Positions 56,892 to 64,000 of a stretch of 64,000 bases of DNA are shown piece by piece; the first letter of the stretch is position 1; each line of letters opens with the position of its first letter. The notes under the pieces are model-generated. The model made no database searches. It saw nothing but the letters and a program-made list of their open reading frames with translations, and was not told where the DNA came from. The stretch lies in contig PUDQ02000010.1 in NCBI GenBank assembly GCA_002964805.2, positions 2,170,001 through 2,234,000 on the forward strand, given 5' to 3'. The stretch is from Trametes villosa. Taxonomy: Eukaryota; Basidiomycota; Agaricomycetes; Polyporales; Polyporaceae. Position numbers and translations under genes: made by a program.

Positions 56892-58694
56892 TCAAGCACA
56901 GTGACAGGTTCTACCACAGTGTGTACAAGGATCAGTACCGAGGCGATGAGGGTTGAAGTAGTCCTTTCGGTCGACAGTGGGCGAGTCAACCCAGGAGAGG
57001 AGATACCGGAAAATGGTGCCCGGGTTGTCGAAGTTCTCCGCCCATCCACCCCACGAGCAGATCGTCCGAATCGGCCACCGAAGCACCATCGCCAGATACT
57101 GACAGCCCCCGCGGCGGAAGGAGTGCATGCCATAGGGGCGCGGGTCGATGTTGACGTCGACCATATTGTTGCGGAAGCATTCAAGGAAGCTATCAGAGGA
57201 CTGCACAATAATGTTAGCTTGTGAGGAGCGACTTGAAGGGAGATACCATACCATAGCTGCATCCGGCTTGATGCTGATCCCGTCGAAATGCGATCGCGGC
57301 CGGAAGACATAACCAGTTTGCTCAATCCCCATGCTGTCGCAGATAGCCCACCACCTCGCGAATGCCCCAACAGCATCCATCCAGGGGTGCTCCTCATCGG
57401 GCCAGAGGTAGAACGGCGCAATGCCTAGGAAAGATCACGCATCGTCAGCCACAAAGCAACTTCGGGTTCGTGCAACCCGTTTGGGGATATAGCACATGCA
57501 TACCTCCGGTCTGGTTCGTCTTCCGGAAGGGAAGGTGCAGGATCACGATAGGTGTTCCATCGACTTCGGTCAGCTCGACATCTGACCACTTGATGCGTAG
57601 GGCTTCATCGTAACGAAGGAGGCATAGCATCGAGACCGTGTACAGAGTCTGTAGCATCTGGCGGATCTTGTAGCCCGCCCACAGCTCGGGATGATCTTCC
57701 TTGCGCTTCCGGTGGTTCGGCTTGATGTCGTCGTCGCGGGGAAAATCCTTATTGTACGCCCATAACTTCTTCATTGTCGTCTCGTCTATCGCGCGCGCGC
57801 TTGTGACTACTTCGCCCGCCCGTACCTCGTGCAAAGTCAGCGCCAAGTCCTCCCGCGAGCAAGATATAGTCAGAACTTACCTTGTGGCGTCTCAGGCTGA
57901 CCATGTACTGAGACACGAGCACAGAGAGTGAGGGATTACCCACGAACGTGCCCGGCATGAGAGGGCTCTCCGTCCATGGCTGCGTGCCCAGCTTATATTC
58001 GCGTCCGAACTTGTGACTGATAGCAGCGCGCATTTTCTGAGCGCGCGCGTAGGTTACACGCGGTATGGAAGGGTCTTTCGGCTTGCCGGTGTAGATGCAG
58101 GTGTCGTCCGCCCTACGAAGAGGGGCATCGCAGATCCATTAGCTTCAGTAAAATCTGACCACTCCGTACGGTACGGGAGGGCCGAGGTGACAAGACTTGA
58201 AGTGGTACTTACTTATTCATGATCCAGGAAGCGATCCAAAGAGGTAGTTTAGCAGGCAGGCTCCGCCAGAATGCGTCGAGGTCGTCTCCTCGCGCGTCTG
58301 TGACCTCGAGTTCTATGAAGAACTCCGTGAATGCATTCCACAGTCTGTAGGCGATGAGGTCGCCTCGCGTTGAGGGAAAAGTCTGCGAGACATAACTTGC
58401 AGTTACTTACTGGCGGTACTCATTCAGGGTGCCCGGCACTATCACGTTCTCCGAAGCTTTCTCGACACGCTTCTCGAGGTCGACCTCGGATAGCTTGAAT
58501 TTCTTCTTTGGTTCCGCAGGAAGACGTATGTAGTTGGGGTTCTTCTCAACCCGCTCTTCAAAATCTGCTGTAGCTTCCATAGATTCGATCTCGTCGCCCC
58601 GTTCCATGTCGGTGTCTTCCACACTGACGGAGAGATTCCGCAACTGAGCAGCAGCCCCAGCAAGAATATCGTCGTCGTAGTCACGGTTGCTCAT
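56892..58694 (-). CDS. Tyrosine recombinase (Crypton-like)
   Basis: Minus-strand exons 58694-58411, 58344-58213, 58112-57881, 57825-57504, 57424-57252 and 57200-56892 join in phase to 483 residues. The N-terminal arm-type domain includes ENVIVPGTLNEYRQLWNAF and FWRSLPAKLPLWIASWIMNK. The catalytic domain has the first Arg in LLRYDEALRIKWSDVEL (about R287), H-x-x-R in MHSFRRGG (H407, R410), the Trp in SWGGW (434) and a Tyr in IFRYL (447) that is the likely nucleophile. The C-terminus CTHCGRTCHCA could hold a small metal-binding knuckle. No disrupting stop is present. Cryptons are fungal elements moving by such an enzyme; here the DNA-binding partner appears to be the separate, divergent SAP-domain gene at 58893. 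Whether it is mobile or domesticated cannot be told. Confidence 0.88.
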
Positions 58695-58892
58695 GGTGAT
58701 AGGGATAGACGAGGCGTGGAGGTGCGCGCGCTGGTCAGAGTTGAGACAAGACTATAGGGGAGCACCGTTAGCGGGGTGACCATGGGCGAACAAGCTCTCC
58801 ATTTCACTGCCGAATTGGTGATCGCCGCCTTGCGTACCCGACCGCGTCGGTCGACCGCGAGGCCTGTCCTTGCTTTCCCTGCAACGTACACT
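58695..58892. promoter_or_regulatory. Shared divergent promoter of recombinase and SAP genes
   Basis: A 198-base stretch between the two start codons must hold both promoters. It includes GC-rich gcgcgcgctgg and an element ctatagggg near 58750. No clear TATA box for either gene. Such tight head-to-head spacing suggests co-expression. Confidence 0.5.
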
Positions 58893-60960
58893 ATGTCTAC
58901 AACTAATACACCCTTGGTGCTGGATGGACCCAACCCTTTTACCGAAACACTTACACTTCCCGAGCCTGGTCAGTCCCTAAACCAGACAACGCGCAAACTG
59001 AAGACGACCGATGTCAGGTAAGTAATCAGAGTGGGTTGCCACCTTGCACAAAAAGAATACTCACAGCGACTCTATTCTCAGTACGAAGGGGTTGAAAGTC
59101 AAGCAGATGAAGGAGCTCCTGAAGGCGTACGGTCTCCCAGTGTCGGGCAAACGCGAGATGCTGTTGCAGCGCCTGCGCGAGTACGCCGCGGATCCTGCCC
59201 AGTGGAATACGTGAGTAGCAGTCTCTCGAAGCTGCATCAGCATGAGCAGACCTATAATCGATACTATCTAGTCAATTCTTGCCTGCGCGAGGCCTTGAAC
59301 GGGGCAGCATCTCCAAGCGCCGCGCCGTAAACAGCCATGCTGCACGTCGGATCATCGCGCAGTTCGGTGACAAAGATCCACAAGTAGAATTCCTACCGAG
59401 GCGTACTGGAGGAGACTTTGCCCCGGTAGCGCAGCCGCTGACTGAAAGCAAGAAGGCGGCAAGCAGCGCATGGGTGAGCACCGGATGAAGGCATCCCTAT
59501 CTAAGCTAGTCGTGTTTACCATAGAGCCGCAGGTCCAGAAAGTCCTCGCCCGACAGACTGTGCAGCTCAACAGAGACGGTAACAAGACGAGCACACTTGA
59601 GCCTTCTGGAGACGTTGGAACAAGCGGAGCAAACCCAGGAGAGACTCTGGCAGTAGCAGGAGTAGGCGAGCGTGGTGACAGTGAGAGCCAGAACGTCGAA
59701 GCTCGAGGAGTCGGATTTGGCATGATCCCAGATAAGGTTCGTCTCCAGATTGATGTTCATTCAGACGGCGACCGACACTTACAACGTGTTATAGTCCCAG
59801 GGCATCACCAATTTCAGAAGGCTTGAGAGACGAGTAGTAGAGCTCAATCGGGGAGTGATGAGCGAGCTTGGAGAGGTTAAGGCCCAGCTTACCTCTATGC
59901 ACCGCGCGTTCTCCGACCCCGCGCGTAGACTGAGCTCCCCTCCTCCATCTACAACTCACCTGGCACTCTCGCACCGGGTCCTACCTCTCTCTTCCGCCCA
60001 CAGCCACAGTCAAACGCCGAGTCCGAGCAGCCTGCAGACTATGTCCGCCTCCACGCAGGGCGACTCGGAGCACAACCCTACCGTCCACCTACCTCGGAGT
60101 GTACTGGCCTCGACCTCCAACGCGTCGCGCTCATTTGTTCCCCCGGCCGACTTCGAAGGTGGCAACGGCGGGGCTTCTTTGGCTCCTATGCACACGCCAC
60201 CTACCTACGCCGCGCACTCCTGCCACGCCGATCTGTCAACTGGGACGCCTGCCCTACCCGTCAAGGCTTCTGAAAGCAACGAGATGTTCTTCGAGCTGGA
60301 TGGGAAGAGGGTCGCCTTCGACAAGACAGCCGTCCCCAACCCACCATCGGTCAGCTTCGCAGACGACCTCTCGCAACTCTTCCGGGAATGGCACAAGTCA
60401 GACCTCCTTACCGTGAGTGGGCACGGCATTCCCGTGAAGCACTGGGTATGGTTCTACGGCAAGCGCACGAATATCAAACCGTTCGCGTGGGACGTCATCC
60501 GGGCACGGTGGCACAACTGGAAGGTCAGTCATATGCTAATATGTGTTGCTTACCCCAGCGCCGCACGATCACTTACCTAGTATGTATACAGGACCTCGTT
60601 GCCGAACGCGAACGCTTCCCGTCCGAAGACGCGTTTTGGGCGGCTCATAGCGACGCGGACGGGAAGCGTCTGAATCAGCAAGCCATCCTTACCCGCATAC
60701 GAAGCGTCCGCGGCCACGACGACAAGCACGACGCCGCCATGGCCCTCAAGTTCTTCAATAACGACCTCACGGACTCGCGCGCGAAGGGCATCTTCTTGTA
60801 CCGCAAGAACAGCGTCGTATACGTCTGCCAGAGCCCTCAGGGCATCGCGCGCAAGTGGCGCAAGCTGCTCGCACGCGATGCGGAGATCGCGCAAGCCGCC
60901 GAGGAGATGGAGGATAGCGAACACGACCTCACGCCCACCGATACGGCCATCTCCGCCTGA
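58893..60960 (+). CDS. SAP-domain protein, likely partner of the tyrosine recombinase
   Basis: Six exons (58893-59017, 59082-59210, 59272-59473, 59533-59736, 59795-60523, 60592-60960) join in phase to 585 residues. A SAP helix-extended-loop-helix (about 42-80) reads LKVKQMKELLKAYGLPVSGK then REMLLQRLREYAADPAQW, a fold that binds AT-rich DNA or scaffold sites. Next is a basic stretch (ISKRRAVNSHAARRIIAQFG), a coiled-coil-like segment (RRLERRVVELNRGVMSELGE) and a Ser/Pro linker. A conserved C-terminal block follows (SQLFREWHKSDLL, HGIPVKHWVWFYGKR, WDVIRARWHNWKDLVAERER, RKWRKLLARD). That block is rich in Trp and basic residues and may be a second DNA-binding domain, as GCR1_C is in classical Cryptons; I cannot name it. 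The start ATG 58893 is chosen over an upstream in-frame ATG because it leaves a normal leader. Confidence 0.82.
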
Positions 60961-61789
60961 TCCTCGCCCGCCGCGCGAACGCAGCACCACAACGCGCGCT
61001 GGATGTCCTCGCGCCAGGCTTTGTATGATGCGCGCCGCGCGCGCTCGTCAAGCTCTCGTATATCCGACTCTTGTACGGTGCGGCACGACGACACGAACAC
61101 CTCTGAATGCGCGCTCTCCAGGCTCACTTTGCGCCCACCTCTTCCGTTCCACCCCTACTCGCCTTCGTGGCTTTAATCCCCCCTCGTTTTGCCCCATATG
61201 CCTTGCTTATGAACTGTATAGTGACTTATCCCACACTCCTCCCTAGTAGCACCCAGCGCGCGCACCGTCGCGGCCGCGCGATCGCGCCTGTCGTAATCCT
61301 ACATATATGATAACTCTTTTATGGACAGTAACGTCCGGCCGTGACAGGAGAGGCCCAAACGGGTCAACGCGAGCTCGCGGAAATCGAGGAAATGCCCTCC
61401 ATTCCTCCAGGCACGTCCGTACGAGGATCCGGGGGGCGCGACGGTGGCGTTGGGATCACGCGAGCGCCGAGACGAGCGTTTGAACGCCGGCAGCTCCAAA
61501 AGGAAGGCGCGGGAACTTGGACTGTCGTCTGGCGCCTAATGGACTGTCAACGTCCCAGAAGAAGACTAGTCTCACGTCCCGGCGGGGCGGAGGTCAGCAG
61601 GCAAGTGGAAAGTGCCGTGGCACTGGGTCGCCTATCACGGCATTTACCGCGCTTCAAATACTATCCTGGCGGCTACGCGTGTACTGCACCTCCTGCACCT
61701 TTCGGAACTACGAACATCAGTACAAGACATTAGGCTATCGCCTCTACCTACTCATCACTCTGCACGCCAATTTACCTCGAATATCGGCC
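60961..61789. other. Intergenic region downstream of the SAP gene
   Basis: Should contain the SAP-gene 3' UTR, any right end of the candidate element, and the F-box promoter. I saw no tRNA, terminal repeat or gene by eye. Confidence 0.45.
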
Positions 61790-63999
61790 ATGAAGGAGGC
61801 CTATCCGGAGGACGTTTCACCCATCGAGCTTGCCAAAGCCCTCCTAGCTTCGATGCGCAAGCAACAAGCTCGCTGTTATTCGACCTCAGCGGTAGATTCC
61901 CAGAGGTAGGCAGGTTCAGCGCTCATCATGTATCCTGGAGCTAAAGCAGGTATGAAGCAGTGGCTTGGATTTGGACATGGTAGGCTCATGTTTGACCTAT
62001 ACGATCGCAAGAGCGTGGTGACCTGATTCACAGCAAGTTGCGTTCGCTGGACCAGATCTCATTCGACGTCGTCAAGATCATTCGAGGAATGATCAACCTG
62101 CACTCTCCCGTGGCCCGACTCCCAGCGGAGCTGCTCTTGCAAGTCTTTGCGAACGTCCCTCGACGCTGCGTAACGCACGTGAAGCACAAGGACGCCTACA
62201 CATTTCCCAACATGTGGGAAGCCACAGACTTGTCTCCGCTCACAGCCGTTTGCTGCCAGTGGCGCGAGCTGGCGCTGACCTCGTCTTTCCTGTGGTCAAC
62301 GCTGTTGGTAGATGAACAGCTCGAAAATCGGCCCTCAAAGGTTCCACTTTGCGCGCGTTACCTGCATCTATGCACGGTCGGCCCGATCTACGTCGCCATC
62401 CGTAGCATCCGGAAGGGGAGCCGGATCTTGCGTCTCCTTGAAGACATCCTTGAGCGCGTCCGAGAGCTTCATGTGGAAGTGCCCTGGGTCGACTGGAGCA
62501 CCCACCCACACCCGGCCCCTGATGTGAACGAGGACCCGACCTCACAGGGTATGAGCTCACGTTCGCGCCTCGTCCTATCACTTCCGGGCTTTCCGAATCT
62601 CGAGCACTGCGCCTGGAACGGAGATCATGGCATCGACCCCCCGCGCGCCCCATTCCCAAAGTACAGATTCTGCGGCTCACCACAGCTCCGCACCCTTGAG
62701 CTTTTCCACCCTTCCTCCATCCCCCCTCACGCCTATCCGGCACTGACACATCTCTTGATCTCGAGCAGTGGCCGATGCTTCAACGGCAACTCGGGTCAGG
62801 TATTGCGTCTGCTCTCGTCAACACCTCAGCTACGAGTCCTCGTCCTTCAGGCACTGTATGATGAATGTATCTCTGACCAGCGGCATGTCGAGCTCCCGTT
62901 GCTCCGCCATCTCGAAACGACTGGGTTCAACTACAGCTTGCTGGGGTTCACAATGACACCAGACTTCCAGCGCTTCAGGACAGCCCTCTTCTCCTCCCTG
63001 GAAATTCCTCCGTCATGCACGATCAACTATGGTCCGATGCACGCTGAGGACATTATGCCATCCGCGATACATCTCCCGTATATCCACACCGCCACGCGCT
63101 TGAGAATCCACAGAGACAGAACGGGCAGCTACTCTGAGACCAGCATGCAGTTCTCAGCTGAGAACGGCACCCAGAGTGCGTCGTGGACGGTATGCACCGC
63201 TACTCCCTACTCCTACACTCTGCATACCCGAAACGCATCACATCGCAATGCCCTCGTCACACCACTGGCAAGCTTGGCCCTCGGAATCCGCAAGTTATCT
63301 ATCGACCGGTATTCTAATTGGCTGTATGGGGCGCGGCCTTTTTCCATCATCTGCGCGTTCCCTCGCCTCGCCTGTCTACGGCTACATCCCCACTGCGACA
63401 GCTCCCCGCGCAGTGCCGAGGCGTTGTCGGAGAACCTCGGTTACATATTGGAGGCACTCCAGGTCGACGCCGTTGGCGAACGAAACGATCGGCACCCAGG
63501 ACCGCCGGCTTGCCCAGAGCTCACGCGCCTGTGGGTTGACTGGCCGGCTGTGGAAGACTTCGACGAGCCCCTACCCAACCCCGGAAGCGCATCGCGCTAC
63601 GAGCACAGGGATTCGGTCTACGGGAGGCCGCCCACCGCCATCGTAGACTCCCTTCGAACCATGGCCGATGGCCGTGCCGCGGTGGGGCACCCGCTGTTTC
63701 GTGTGTTCCTCACGTATCCACGGCTTAGGACGCCAGACGGAAATTACGCCTATACGGTGGACGAGTACGACGGCGGCGTCACCCAGATCCTCAGGTCCAC
63801 GGAAGTCGAGCCGTTAGGCGTTGGTCCCAGGTCCACGAAGCTCAAGCCTTTTGGCATTGGTGAGTACGAGAGCAGCATCGCCCACATTATTAGATCTGCT
63901 AAGCGCGAGTCGTTAGGCGTTGAACGGCCAAGCTCTGAAGAGCCCCTCGAGGCGCTCTTCGCACAGGAATGGGACCGGGTCGAAGACCCCCAGGCGTAG
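61790..63999 (+). CDS. F-box / LRR-like protein (paralogue of the gene at 4369-6345)
   Basis: Exons 61790-61905 and 62034-63999 join in phase to 693 residues. Exon 1 reads MKEAYPEDVSPIELAKALLA; exon 2 starts near SKLRSLDQISFDVVKIIRGM, then the F-box (ARLPAELLLQVFANV, TAVCCQWRELALTSSFLW, about 66-110). LRR-like strands follow (PQLRTLELFHPSSIPPHAYP, PQLRVLVLQALYDE). The C-terminus shares GHPLFRVFLTYPRL and DEYDGGVTQILRSTE with the paralogue but then has a tandem duplication of about 33 residues (63763-63861 and 63862 onward). The stop TAG 63997-63999 is one base from the window edge, so the gene is complete. Likely a substrate adaptor of an SCF ubiquitin ligase. Confidence 0.87.
63763..63960 (+). 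repeat. Internal tandem duplication in the F-box protein C-terminus
   Basis: Two units of about 99 bases: the first codes EYDGGVTQILRSTEVEPLGV, the second EYESSIAHIIRSAKRESLGV. The tract gtcgttaggcgttg in unit 2 resembles gccgttaggcgttg in unit 1. Within unit 1, STEVEPLGVG and STKLKPFGIG look like an older nested copy. The paralogue at 4369-6345 has only one unit. Confidence 0.65.
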
Positions 64000-64000
64000 G

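Larger units (their letters stand above)
56892..60960. mobile_element. Candidate two-gene tyrosine-recombinase/SAP element
   Basis: Two intact genes, a tyrosine recombinase (minus) and a SAP-domain DNA-binding protein (plus), share a 198-base promoter and together fill about 4.1 kb. The block starts 85 bases after GEN1 and ends 830 bases before an F-box gene. The pairing of a recombinase with a separate DNA-binding protein is what identifies it; element ends were not found. Crypton-type elements lack long terminal inverted repeats and may have only very short direct repeats, so absence of visible repeats does not exclude mobility. Boundaries given are only those of the genes. Confidence 0.4.

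Noticed and set aside
1..64000. tRNA or other RNA genes
   Set aside because: No stretch with a convincing T-loop and matching arms was seen by eye; a covariance search would be decisive.

Overview
This window looks like nuclear DNA of an agaricomycete (mushroom-forming basidiomycete), possibly a polypore. The evidence is GC-rich coding sequence, many very short exons, introns mostly of 48-70 bases with GT...AG ends, and a gene set typical of the group: F-box/LRR proteins, a HET-domain protein, a Zn2Cys6 regulator, a SUR7/PalI membrane protein and Ser/Pro-rich nuclear proteins. Nearly every gene is split, so the models here were built by joining exons whose splice phases agree and whose joined protein makes sense. 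I saw no bacterial, viral or organellar sequence and recognised no tRNA, rRNA or CRISPR.

Layout. 1-6.4 kb: a frameshifted proline-iminopeptidase-like hydrolase, an eight-exon GNAT acetyltransferase and an F-box protein. 6.6-19.5 kb: a Ser/Pro-rich protein with a KEN-box-like motif, a HET-domain protein, the mitochondrial Lon protease (PIM1), and a long Ser/Pro-rich protein divergent from Lon across a GATA-rich promoter. 20-32.3 kb: a Ser/Pro-rich protein, a cytochrome-b5 protein, a peroxisomal enoyl-CoA hydratase/isomerase ending in SKL, a SUR7/PalI-type protein, TMA46 and CWC2 (the last two tail to tail). 34-50.9 kb: a Zn2Cys6 factor, a Whi5/Nrm1-like G1/S repressor candidate, a quinone-oxidoreductase-like enzyme, a conserved protein of unknown function, a relic of the iminopeptidase gene and a trypsin-fold protease. 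53.5-64 kb: a GEN1/Yen1-type Holliday-junction resolvase with two C-terminal SUMO-interacting motifs, a tyrosine recombinase, a SAP-domain protein and a second F-box protein paralogous to the first.

The most unusual part is 56.9-61.0 kb. An intact 483-residue tyrosine recombinase (R...HxxR...Y) and an intact 585-residue SAP-domain protein are transcribed divergently from a 198-base shared promoter. They sit compactly between GEN1 and an F-box gene. I interpret them as a candidate two-gene, Crypton-like mobile or domesticated module. No terminal repeats were found by eye, so mobility is inference.

Housekeeping functions visible are mitochondrial proteolysis (Lon), peroxisomal fatty-acid metabolism (SKL enzyme), splicing (CWC2), ribosome-associated regulation (TMA46), cell-cycle start control (Whi5/Nrm1-like) and recombination (GEN1). 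The F-box, HET and protease genes belong to families that expand in agaricomycetes. The stretches between genes (notably 25.4-26.8, 27.7-29.5, 32.3-34.0, 36.1-39.1, 41.5-43.0 and 50.9-53.5 kb) hold no gene I can support.
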